Shown here piece by piece: positions 1-4,868 of a stretch of 8,353 nt of DNA. The stretch spans positions 1 through 8,353 of the forward strand of contig DFFN01000163.1 of the NCBI GenBank assembly GCA_002369525.1. The letters are read 5' to 3'. Within the stretch, counting starts at the first letter, position 1; each line of letters starts with the position of its first letter. Made by a program: the position numbers and the translations under genes. The notes beneath the pieces are model-generated. The model saw only the letters and a list, made by a program, of their open reading frames with translations. It was not told where the DNA came from and ran no database searches. The stretch comes from Lachnoclostridium sp. UBA3775. Its GTDB lineage: Bacteria > Bacillota > Clostridia > Lachnospirales > Lachnospiraceae.

Positions 1-673
1 TCTCATAAGGATTCATGGGCTCAAGAGTGGCAGGTCTTCTGGTCTTTCTTACCTTGCTCGCAATATTCCTTGCAAGATTTTCAAGTGTATCTTTTCTTCT
101 TGCGCGATAATTTTCGGTATCAAGCTTAACCTTCATGTAAGGAGCATCGGAGCTTCTGTTTACAACAAGGCTTGTAAGATATTGGAGCGCATCGAGGGTC
201 TGGCCTCTCTTTCCGATCAGTACGCCCATGTCGGGTCCCTGTATATTTACATATACTGTTTCCTCATCGGCAACATTCTCTGCATCAACAACTGCTTCGA
301 TTCCCATGCCTTCAAGCACCTTTGAAACGAAATCGCAGGCAATTTCCTCAGCGGGCTTATCGCTCTTGGGGAAAAGGCTCATGGGATTTACAGCCTCGGC
401 TACGATGTCCGAAAAATCATTTTTCTCTTCAAATACGGGAGCGGGAATTTCTTCTGCTGCAACCTCTTCGGTAACTGTAACAGTTTCAACAAGCTCTTCC
501 TTAACTTCGGGCTTAGCCTCGGGTACGGTAACAAGTATTTTTACCTTTTTTGCGAAAAGAATTCCGTTTTCGCTTATCTTCTGATATTTTAATTGTTCTT
601 CGGGAACTCCGAACTCAGCGGCTGCCAAAGCCAGAGCTTCCTCAAGACTCTTTGCAACATATTCTTTCTGCAT
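1..673 (-). CDS. khpB: KhpB/Jag RNA-binding protein (Jag-N, KH, R3H), 3' end cut by window edge
   Basis: This is a cytoplasmic RNA-binding protein of the Jag/KhpB (EloR) family. In other Firmicutes it partners with KhpA and affects cell elongation and division through RNA binding. I translated 224 codons by hand from ATG at 673. Residues 1-51 form a Jag-N domain (begins MQKEYVAKSLEEAL). An acidic Pro/Glu-rich linker covers about 52-105. A KH domain covers about 108-185, with its GxxG loop as GKRG at 154-157 (context VLIGKRGQTLDALQYL). The start of an R3H domain (ARRKDTLENLARNIA, then NPYE at 221-224) follows. The frame is open to the window edge, just before the expected RRxxH residues. The start codon overlaps the yidC stop by one base (TAATG) and has GGAGAA a few bases upstream inside yidC, so translation is probably coupled. 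Family assignment is secure; the physiological role is inferred from homologues. Confidence 0.93.
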   Translation of the reverse strand, partial: MQKEYVAKSLEEALALAAAEFGVPEEQLKYQKISENGILFAKKVKILVTVPEAKPEVKEELVETVTVTEEVAAEEIPAPVFEEKNDFSDIVAEAVNPMSLFPKSDKPAEEIACDFVSKVLEGMGIEAVVDAENVADEETVYVNIQGPDMGVLIGKRGQTLDALQYLTSLVVNRSSDAPYMKVKLDTENYRARRKDTLENLARNIASKVRKTRRPATLEPMNPYE

Positions 674-2208
674 TATTCTTCTCCATTATTTTCGTCTTTT
701 ACTTCTTCAACCGCATCGGCCGCATCCTCTTCGTCATTCCTGTAAATGTTAGCAATGGCTGCGATGCTTCCGGCCTTTAAGTGTCTCTTTTCTTCGGGGA
801 TCTTGATATCCTTCTGTTTTGAGAACTTATCCTTTTTTCCACCCTTGCTTCCGGTATTTGAAGAAGCGTAGCTTGCTATTGACTTGGTGCTTGTTCTTGC
901 AACATTGGCCATCTGACCCTGGTTGTCATTATGTACACCATATTTTTCAAGCTGTTTCTTATTTTTTTCTTCCGATTCTTCAACAAAAACGCTTACATCC
1001 ATATCCTTGAGTTTTGCATTGATGATAACCTGAAGGATGATGGAAACAACACTCGAAACGATCCAGTATATGCCGACACCGATAGGAAGAGTGAAGCAGA
1101 TAATACCTGAAAAGAAAGGCATTATGTAGTTCATGGTCTTCATTGAGTCCATCGGAGAGGGCTCTGTATTCTTCTTTTTCTTCTTGCTGTCGTCGTTCTT
1201 GTTGAGAGCCATTGAGAGCTGGGTCTGAAGGAACTGGAGCAAAGCTGCAAGAATAGGAATGAGAATGGTAACCGATTTGAATCCCGGCTTATCGAATATG
1301 TTTACGCCTAAAATGGTGTTGATATCGATGATCTTATTCTTAACCTTAACGGGATTAACGGTGCTGTCACCGTCCTTATATTCCTTGTTAAGCAGGTCAC
1401 TAATATAAGGAGCATAAAGATTCCATGCCTCGGCCTTATCCTTTTCAATCTTTGTTCCGTCAAAGAAATCGTTCCAGCTGTCTTCCGAGAAACCTGCCAT
1501 TATGGCTACAAGGTTGCTCTCTGAATATTCTGTTTTTCCCTGTTTGTACTTGGGTGCTTTTCTTACATATACGCCCTTGTCATTGTAAAATGCATAGATT
1601 GCATCGGAAAGAGTGTAGGATGATTTTAATTCTGCGTCATTACCTTCAGCATCTGTATAACTTCTGCTTCCGTCGTCATTATACTTTACTTTAAGAATAT
1701 TCCCTTCCTCATCTACAGCAATATTTTCGGGAATTCCGTTATCTTTACTGAGTATGGGATCGATGATCTTAAGATAATGTGCCTGAACATCCTTTACATA
1801 GGTAGGAATGGAGTACACAACAGGATACAGGGCGAAAAGTATGATCATCAGGATGATGAGAGGAAGACATCCGCTCATGGGCGAGGAACCGTACTTTCTG
1901 TAAACGGCCTGCTGCTCCATCTGCATCTTCATCATTGAATCCTGGTCTCTTCTGCCCTTATACTTTTCGGAAATAGCCTGTATTTCCGGATTCATTTTTG
2001 CCGATACTTTTGAGAATTTCTGCTGCTTATAGGTCAGCGGAAGAGTGAGAAGCTTGATAGCTACAGTAAAGAGAACAATACATATGGCAATCTTCTCGAT
2101 ACCGAACACCAGCATCAGCTTGTAGATGTAATTGATGATTATACCCATCAGCTTGATGAAGGGATCGGTTATGAAATTAAGCACCGGCAATCCGATATTT
2201 AAGCTCAA
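673..2208 (-). CDS. yidC: YidC/OxaI-family membrane protein insertase with enlarged external loop
   Basis: This insertase places proteins in the cytoplasmic membrane, alone or with SecYEG. It has 511 residues, against roughly 260-290 in Bacillus SpoIIIJ/YqjG. The Oxa core is clear. TM1 is about 38-58 (VLFTVAIKLLTLPLTYKQQ), with Lys52 where many homologues carry the groove Arg. A charged cytoplasmic hairpin spans about 60-108. TM2 is about 113-135 (SPMSGCLPLIIL), TM3 about 313-333, and TM4/TM5 about 361-397 (FTLPIGVGIYWIVSSVV). There is no lipobox or obvious cleavable signal. About 165 hydrophilic residues (136-300) sit between TM2 and TM3 on the predicted outer face. The roughly 110-residue cytoplasmic tail is Lys-rich at 440-478 and acidic at 491-511; basic tails in other YidC proteins contact ribosomes. 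The start is TTG, chosen for its ideal upstream AGGAGG; the next in-frame ATG (residue 21) would cut the N-terminus. It lies 26 nt after yidD and overlaps khpB by 1 nt. Confidence 0.96.
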   Translation of the reverse strand: MSLNIGLPVLNFITDPFIKLMGIIINYIYKLMLVFGIEKIAICIVLFTVAIKLLTLPLTYKQQKFSKVSAKMNPEIQAISEKYKGRRDQDSMMKMQMEQQAVYRKYGSSPMSGCLPLIILMIILFALYPVVYSIPTYVKDVQAHYLKIIDPILSKDNGIPENIAVDEEGNILKVKYNDDGSRSYTDAEGNDAELKSSYTLSDAIYAFYNDKGVYVRKAPKYKQGKTEYSESNLVAIMAGFSEDSWNDFFDGTKIEKDKAEAWNLYAPYISDLLNKEYKDGDSTVNPVKVKNKIIDINTILGVNIFDKPGFKSVTILIPILAALLQFLQTQLSMALNKNDDSKKKKKNTEPSPMDSMKTMNYIMPFFSGIICFTLPIGVGIYWIVSSVVSIILQVIINAKLKDMDVSVFVEESEEKNKKQLEKYGVHNDNQGQMANVARTSTKSIASYASSNTGSKGGKKDKFSKQKDIKIPEEKRHLKAGSIAAIANIYRNDEEDAADAVEEVKDENNGEE

Positions 2209-2220
2209 TTATTTCCTCCT
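2206..2220 (-). promoter_or_regulatory. Shine-Dalgarno AGGAGG that fixes the TTG start of yidC
   Basis: On the minus strand AGGAGG (2220-2215) is followed by six bases and then TTG (2208-2206), which opens the yidC frame. No ATG is placed near this site. The near-perfect ribosome binding site at ideal spacing is the reason for accepting a TTG initiator over the internal Met21 codon. TTG starts usually lower initiation, and here the strong site may compensate. Confidence 0.85.
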
Positions 2221-2234
2221 TTTGAGATACGGTG

Positions 2235-2447
2235 TCAGGGTACCGGATCATATCCTCCCTTATGGAAGGGGTGGCATCTGAGTATCCTTCTGAATGCCAG
2301 GTAGGATCCTTTAAGCGCACCGTACTTTTCTAGTGCTTCAATTGCATACTGGGAACAGGTGGGATAATAAATGCATGTCGGCTTTCCCTTCAGTTTTGAA
2401 AGATGCCGCCTGTAAAATTTTATTATTGCAATAAGAATTTTTTTCAT
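2235..2447 (-). CDS. yidD: YidD family membrane protein insertion efficiency factor
   Basis: This is a small (70 aa) membrane-associated protein that in E. coli improves YidC-dependent insertion of membrane proteins. The whole family pattern is present. It has a short amphipathic N-terminus (MKKILIAIIKFYRRHLS) followed by the conserved cysteine core: CIYYPTCSQYAIEAL with Cys25 and Cys31, RRILRCHP with Cys58, and the ending FHKGGYDPVP. The length is typical. The ATG overlaps the rnpA stop by one base (TAATG). AAGG and GGAG lie just upstream inside rnpA, so coupled translation is likely. It sits between rnpA and yidC, the common bacterial order, which fits a role assisting the neighbouring insertase. 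The biochemical mechanism of the family is not well resolved. Confidence 0.96.
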   Translation of the reverse strand: MKKILIAIIKFYRRHLSKLKGKPTCIYYPTCSQYAIEALEKYGALKGSYLAFRRILRCHPFHKGGYDPVP

Positions 2448-2788
2448 TATCCTTCTCCGGACGTGTTTTTAAGGATTTTATGTTTTTCGGCAAGATGCTT
2501 CACTGCGGAATCAATCTGCCAAAAATCCTTACCGTATGCTTCCCTTTTTGCAATTACGACAATATCTGACCCGTTGTCAAATAAATTGCCGCCAAGACGT
2601 AAGCTTTCCTTTATCAGTCTTTTTATCCTGTGCCTGACGACACTGTTTCCGACCTTCTTGCTTACGCTTATACCTATTCTGTTGTAAGCTTCGTCATTTT
2701 TCAGTACATACATGACGAGCAGTCTGTTACCGTAGGCCCTGCCTTTTTCATAAACAGACTTAAACTGCAGATTTTTTAAAGAAATCAT
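2447..2788 (-). CDS. rnpA: Ribonuclease P protein component
   Basis: This is the basic protein subunit of RNase P. It binds the RNA subunit and pre-tRNA 5' leader to help mature tRNA 5' ends in the cytoplasm. At 113 aa it has the usual family length. The signature is at about residues 37-66 (RIGISVSKKVGNSVVRHRIKRLIKESLR). It corresponds to the RNR motif, with RHR here in place of the common RNR. An N-terminal FKSVYEKGRAYGNRLLVMYVL stretch matches the part of the fold that contacts the leader. The ATG at 2788 has AAGGAG eight bases upstream. It is second in the operon, 44 nt after rpmH. A stem-loop and T-tract in that gap probably reduces its transcription relative to L34. Its stop is fused to the yidD start. 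Confidence 0.96.
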   Translation of the reverse strand: MISLKNLQFKSVYEKGRAYGNRLLVMYVLKNDEAYNRIGISVSKKVGNSVVRHRIKRLIKESLRLGGNLFDNGSDIVVIAKREAYGKDFWQIDSAVKHLAEKHKILKNTSGEG

Positions 2789-2805
2789 ATAAAACTCTCC
2801 TTAAT

Positions 2806-2834
2806 AAAGGAAAAAGGTCACATAAATGCGACCT
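2806..2834 (-). terminator. Stem-loop with T-tract between rpmH and rnpA (probable attenuator)
   Basis: On the minus strand AGGTCGCA (2834-2827) pairs with TGTGACCT (2822-2815) across a TTTA loop. The result is an 8-bp stem with one G-U pair. The T-rich run TTTTTCCTTT follows at 2815-2806. The stem begins inside the rpmH stop codon, so it forms on transcripts leaving rpmH. The layout is that of an intrinsic terminator, but the stem has only four G-C pairs and the T-tract is broken by CC, so partial termination is more plausible than full. It could also act as a 3' stabilising or processing stem that leaves an abundant monocistronic rpmH mRNA. Confidence 0.6.
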
Positions 2835-2967
2835 ATGCAGAAATCTGATGTCTACCTTTAGCTCTTCTGGCAGAAAGCACTTTTCTTCCGTTAGCGGTCA
2901 ACATTCTTTTTCTGAAGCCGTGAACTCTTGCATGGCTCTTGTTCTTGGGCTGGAATGTCATCTTCAT
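2833..2967 (-). CDS. rpmH: 50S ribosomal protein L34
   Basis: This is a very small basic protein of the large ribosomal subunit that binds 23S rRNA. I translated it by hand: 44 codons from ATG 2967 to TAG 2835-2833. It begins MKMTFQPKNKSHARVHGFRKR and ends ARRAKGRHQISA. The family hallmarks FQPKN, VHGFRKRM, NGRKVLSARRAKGR are all present, and 44 residues is the normal length. The C-terminus (RHQISA) differs mildly from the common RKxLSA. AGGAGG (2983-2978) lies 10 nt upstream of ATG. It is the first gene of the leftward operon, driven by the consensus-like promoter at 3029-3057. rpmH-rnpA next to dnaA is one of the most conserved origin-linked gene pairs in bacteria. Confidence 0.97.
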   Translation of the reverse strand: MKMTFQPKNKSHARVHGFRKRMLTANGRKVLSARRAKGRHQISA

Positions 2968-3028
2968 AAGTCTTATTCCTCCTTTCGTCAATATTTAGAC
3001 TCACCCTATTTTTTAAGTAGCACGCTAC

Positions 3029-3057
3029 ATTATAATAAGGAAATCATATAAAGTCAA
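3029..3057 (-). promoter_or_regulatory. Sigma-70/SigA-type promoter of the rpmH operon
   Basis: Read on the minus strand, TTGACT (3057-3052) is separated by exactly 17 nt from a perfect TATAAT (3034-3029). The expected start point is near 3021-3023, giving a leader of about 55 nt before the rpmH ATG. Five of six -35 bases and all six -10 bases match consensus, as expected for a highly expressed ribosomal protein gene. A GTAGC/GCTAC inverted repeat (3017-3028) lies immediately downstream of the -10. Confidence 0.85.
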
Positions 3058-3090
3058 GAAAATATTTCATAATCCACCAAAAAAATTGAT

Positions 3091-3121
3091 TTATCAACAG
3101 CTTATCCACAGTTTATACACT
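3091..3121 (+). promoter_or_regulatory. Three phased DnaA boxes upstream of dnaA
   Basis: TTATCAACA (3091-3099), TTATCCACA (3102-3110, perfect consensus) and TTATACACT (3113-3121, fits TTATNCACA except the last base) lie in the same orientation at exactly 11-bp steps, about one helical turn. A weaker TAATCCACC at 3070-3078 lies 21 bp further upstream. The third box runs into the first base of the proposed dnaA -35 hexamer. DnaA bound here would be placed both to assemble a filament and to repress dnaA transcription. Confidence 0.85.
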
Positions 3122-3149
3122 TGTTTTTTTCGGATTTTTATAGTATAAT
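3121..3149 (+). promoter_or_regulatory. Predicted dnaA promoter
   Basis: TTGTTT (3121-3126), a 17-nt spacer and a perfect TATAAT (3144-3149) point toward dnaA. The start point is expected near 3156, giving a leader of about 85 nt. The -35 matches consensus only in its TTG, so basal activity may be moderate. The -35 touches the third DnaA box, which would allow feedback by DnaA. Confidence 0.7.
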
Positions 3150-3198
3150 GTATTTGTGCGATTTTCGATTTAAGGGCTCTAAAACGCCGAAATTTGAA

Positions 3199-3210
3199 TT
3201 TATGCATAAA
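3199..3210. repeat. 12-bp perfect palindrome in the dnaA leader
   Basis: TTTATGCATAAA is self-complementary across all 12 bases. It lies in the dnaA 5' leader, about 43 nt after the likely transcription start and 31 nt before the ATG. Perfect dyads of this kind are typical of dimeric repressor operators, but no regulator can be named from the sequence. In an AT-rich leader it may also be fortuitous. Confidence 0.45.
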
Positions 3211-3241
3211 ATCAGACAAATAAGGAAATTAATATAAATCA

Positions 3242-4606
3242 ATGAAACAAGAAATACAGGAACGTTGGAGCGAAATTTTAGCCTACATGAAAACCGAATA
3301 CAATATCTCCGACGTATCATACAGAACATGGCTTAAAGACCTTACCTGCTATGACGTAGACGACAATATTGTTACGATAATCATAGACGATAAGAAGATA
3401 GGTGAAAATGCCCTCGAGTTCATACGCAACAAATATGGCATCTTCATCAAAACGGCAATCGCCGAAATCACAAATGAGGATTATGAGATCAACTTTGTCC
3501 TTAAATCCTACATAATAGAACAGGAAAAGAAAGAAAACAAGGAAAATGAAGAAAACGGCAACAACAAGGTAGCTTATCTCAATCCCAAATATACCTTCGA
3601 TAATTTCGTAGTCGGCGACAACAACAATGCGGCCCAGGCTGCCAGTCTTGCCGTTGCCGAATCACCGGGAAATACCTTTAACCCTCTCTTTATCTACGGA
3701 GGGGCAGGACTCGGAAAGACCCACCTTATGTATGCAATCGCAAATTATCTTGTGGAGCACAGACCCGAACTTAAGGTTCTCTATGTATCGAGCGAAACCT
3801 TCACCAACGACCTTATCAAACTCATAAGGCCCGGAAGCTACAACAGCGATACTGAAGAGTTCCGCCATAAGTACAGGGACAATGATGTGCTGCTCATCGA
3901 TGACATACAATTTATAATAGGAAAGGAAAGAACTCAGGAAGAGTTTTTCCACACCTTTAACGAGATGCGAGAAACCAACCGCCAGATAGTCATTTCCTCG
4001 GATAAGCCTCCGAGAGACATGCAGATATTGGACGAACGTTTCCGTTCACGTTTCCAGTCAGGACTCACCGTAGACATACAGCCTCCTGCTTTTGAAACAA
4101 GAATGGCAATCCTAAAAAGAAAGAGTACGGTTGACAACCTATATATAAAGGAAGGAGTTCTCGAATATATAGCCGAGAACATTAAGTCAAACATCAGGGA
4201 ACTCGAAGGAGCTCTCACAAAGGTTGTCGCGATGGGAAGGCTCCAGAAGAGGGAAATCAACATCGATCTTGCCGTTGATGCCTTAAAGGATATAATATCT
4301 CCCGAGGAGCGCAAGACCATAACTCCCGAATTCATCCTTAACGTGGTAGCCGAGCACTATAACCTTGCTCCCTCAGAGCTTACAAACAAAAACAGGAGCA
4401 GGGATGTGGCTTACCCCAGGCAGATATGCATGTATCTGTGCAAAAAGCTGACCTCATCCTCACTCGCAGATATAGGAAAGATACTTGAAAAGGACCATAC
4501 AACGATTCTTCACGGTTATAACAAGATAATCGCCGATCTGCAGAATGACGAAAGCCTTAAAAATACGATAGACATACTGATAAAGAAGATAAATCCTCCG
4601 GAATGA
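3242..4606 (+). CDS. dnaA: Chromosomal replication initiator DnaA
   Basis: This AAA+ ATPase binds DnaA boxes, forms a filament at oriC and melts the DNA to load the replicative helicase. Its 454 aa is typical. Domain I covers about 1-85 (WSEILAYMKTEYNISDVSYRTWL). A short Glu/Lys/Asn-rich linker (domain II) spans about 92-108. The AAA+ core starts at NPKYTFDNFVVG and carries Walker A GGAGLGKT (153-160), Walker B LLIDDIQ (217-223), sensor 1 ISSDKPP (251-257), the arginine-finger region RFRSRF (266-271) and sensor 2 NIRELEGAL (317-325, Arg319). Domain IV ends with a helix-turn-helix and signature LADIGKILEKDHTTILHG, where many homologues read GGRDHTT. The start fits the family N-terminus, although the nearest SD-like AAGGA is about 15 nt upstream. 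An upstream in-frame TTG runs into a stop. Downstream, 262 nt of origin DNA precede dnaN, with no clear terminator. Confidence 0.98.
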   Translation: MKQEIQERWSEILAYMKTEYNISDVSYRTWLKDLTCYDVDDNIVTIIIDDKKIGENALEFIRNKYGIFIKTAIAEITNEDYEINFVLKSYIIEQEKKENKENEENGNNKVAYLNPKYTFDNFVVGDNNNAAQAASLAVAESPGNTFNPLFIYGGAGLGKTHLMYAIANYLVEHRPELKVLYVSSETFTNDLIKLIRPGSYNSDTEEFRHKYRDNDVLLIDDIQFIIGKERTQEEFFHTFNEMRETNRQIVISSDKPPRDMQILDERFRSRFQSGLTVDIQPPAFETRMAILKRKSTVDNLYIKEGVLEYIAENIKSNIRELEGALTKVVAMGRLQKREINIDLAVDALKDIISPEERKTITPEFILNVVAEHYNLAPSELTNKNRSRDVAYPRQICMYLCKKLTSSSLADIGKILEKDHTTILHGYNKIIADLQNDESLKNTIDILIKKINPPE

Positions 4607-4614
4607 TCATGGAT

Positions 4615-4683
4615 TGTTGATAACTCTGTTGATTATTCCTTGGATAAGCTGTTGATAATGATTTTTTCCTCATCTGTGGAAAA
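4615..4683 (-). promoter_or_regulatory. Cluster of reverse-oriented DnaA boxes downstream of dnaA
   Basis: Read on the minus strand, the sites are TTATCAACA (4623-4615), TAATCAACA (4635-4627), TTATCCAAG (4647-4639), TTATCAACA (4658-4650) and TTTTCCACA (4683-4675). Mismatches to TTATCCACA number one, two, two, one and one. The first four start at 12, 12 and 11 bp intervals, so they are nearly in helical phase, and the fifth is 25 bp further on. All share one orientation, opposite to the upstream cluster and to the box at 4785. This is the incC-like half of the origin and a likely platform for a DnaA assembly. Confidence 0.8.
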
Positions 4684-4704
4684 ATGATTTATGATTTCCG
4701 GCTG

Positions 4705-4736
4705 TTCATAAAAGATGTAAACAAGCATTTTATGAA
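4705..4736. repeat. 9-bp perfect inverted repeat in the dnaA-dnaN spacer
   Basis: TTCATAAAA (4705-4713) and TTTTATGAA (4728-4736) are exact reverse complements separated by 14 nt. The repeat lies between the reverse DnaA-box cluster and the presumptive unwinding site. The arms are AT-rich with no following T-tract, so it is a poor terminator. It could be a protein-binding dyad or a structural spacer. It may also be chance in AT-rich DNA. Confidence 0.4.
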
Positions 4737-4784
4737 AAATGTATCCAAGCCGTGAAATCCTTTAAATATATGGGTCCGGGCCGC

Positions 4785-4843
4785 TTATCAACATAATAAC
4801 AGCCCCCTAATAATACTACTGTAATCATTTATTTTATAATAAA
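4785..4843 (+). other. Probable DNA unwinding element with DnaA box, GC cluster and DnaA-trio-like repeats
   Basis: A forward box TTATCAACA (4785-4793) is followed by a short GC cluster GCCCCC (4802-4807). The three-base units CTA, ATA, ATA, CTA, CTG (4807-4821) come next, complementing 3'-GAT/TAT/TAT/GAT/GAC-5'. An almost pure A/T run extends to 4843. This order (box, GC cluster, trios, AT-rich) is the basal unwinding system described for B. subtilis, where DnaA on the last boxes extends onto single-stranded trios. Only two of five units are the preferred GAT, though the central A is kept in all five. Function is inferred. Confidence 0.6.
4835..4840 (+). promoter_or_regulatory. Possible -10 element upstream of dnaN
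   Basis: A perfect TATAAT lies 29 nt before the dnaN ATG. No TTGACA-like hexamer exists at 16-18 nt upstream (the 17-nt position reads AATACT), and there is no extended TG. The hexamer sits in the AT-rich unwinding stretch, where such matches arise easily. dnaN may instead be read through from dnaA. Confidence 0.35.
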
Positions 4844-4856
4844 CGGCAGCGCCGTT
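4842..4856 (+). other. 6-bp GC-rich hairpin directly ahead of the dnaN ribosome binding site
   Basis: AACGGC (4842-4847), a three-base AGC loop and GCCGTT (4851-4856) form a compact stem that ends exactly where the SD AAAGGAG (4857-4863) begins. There is no T-tract on the plus strand, so it is not an intrinsic terminator. At the 5' end of a transcript started from 4835-4840 it would cap the mRNA. On longer dnaA-dnaN mRNA it could influence ribosome access or mRNA stability. Confidence 0.5.
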
Positions 4857-4868
4857 AAAGGAGAACCG

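Larger units (their letters stand above)
3091..4843. other. oriC: Bipartite chromosomal replication origin (oriC) flanking dnaA
   Basis: Two clusters of DnaA-box-like 9-mers lie on either side of dnaA: 3091-3121 upstream and 4615-4793 between dnaA and dnaN. The second is followed by a GC cluster and an AT-rich presumptive unwinding element. Genes diverge from this region (rpmH leftward, dnaA rightward). The neighbours rnpA, yidC, dnaN, recF and gyrB are the standard Firmicute origin set. The arrangement parallels incA/B and incC of the Bacillus subtilis origin. The boundaries given are the outermost sites I can support. Assignment as oriC is inferred from gene context plus motifs. Confidence 0.88.

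Noticed and set aside
2848..3051. 67-codon plus-strand frame opposite rpmH
   Set aside because: Antisense to the well-supported L34 gene and its promoter; the translation resembles no protein family.
2781..3052. GAAATCATATAAA present twice (2781-2793 and 3040-3052)
   Set aside because: A 13-base A/T-rich match is roughly what chance gives in 8 kb. One copy covers the rnpA start codon and the other the rpmH promoter spacer, with no shared logic.
3194..3241. In-frame TTG at 3194 as an upstream dnaA start
   Set aside because: The frame hits a TAA after nine codons, so it cannot extend DnaA.
3138..3329. 63-codon minus-strand frame across the dnaA leader and start
   Set aside because: It covers the dnaA promoter -10, leader and N-terminal codons, and has no recognisable motif or SD.
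3662..3952. 96-codon minus-strand frame inside dnaA
   Set aside because: Antisense to the Walker A/B region of dnaA and without independent coding evidence.
4726..4741. CATTTT/AAAATG hairpin as a dnaA terminator
   Set aside because: Only A/T-dominated 6-bp pairing and no T-tract after it; too weak to call an intrinsic terminator.
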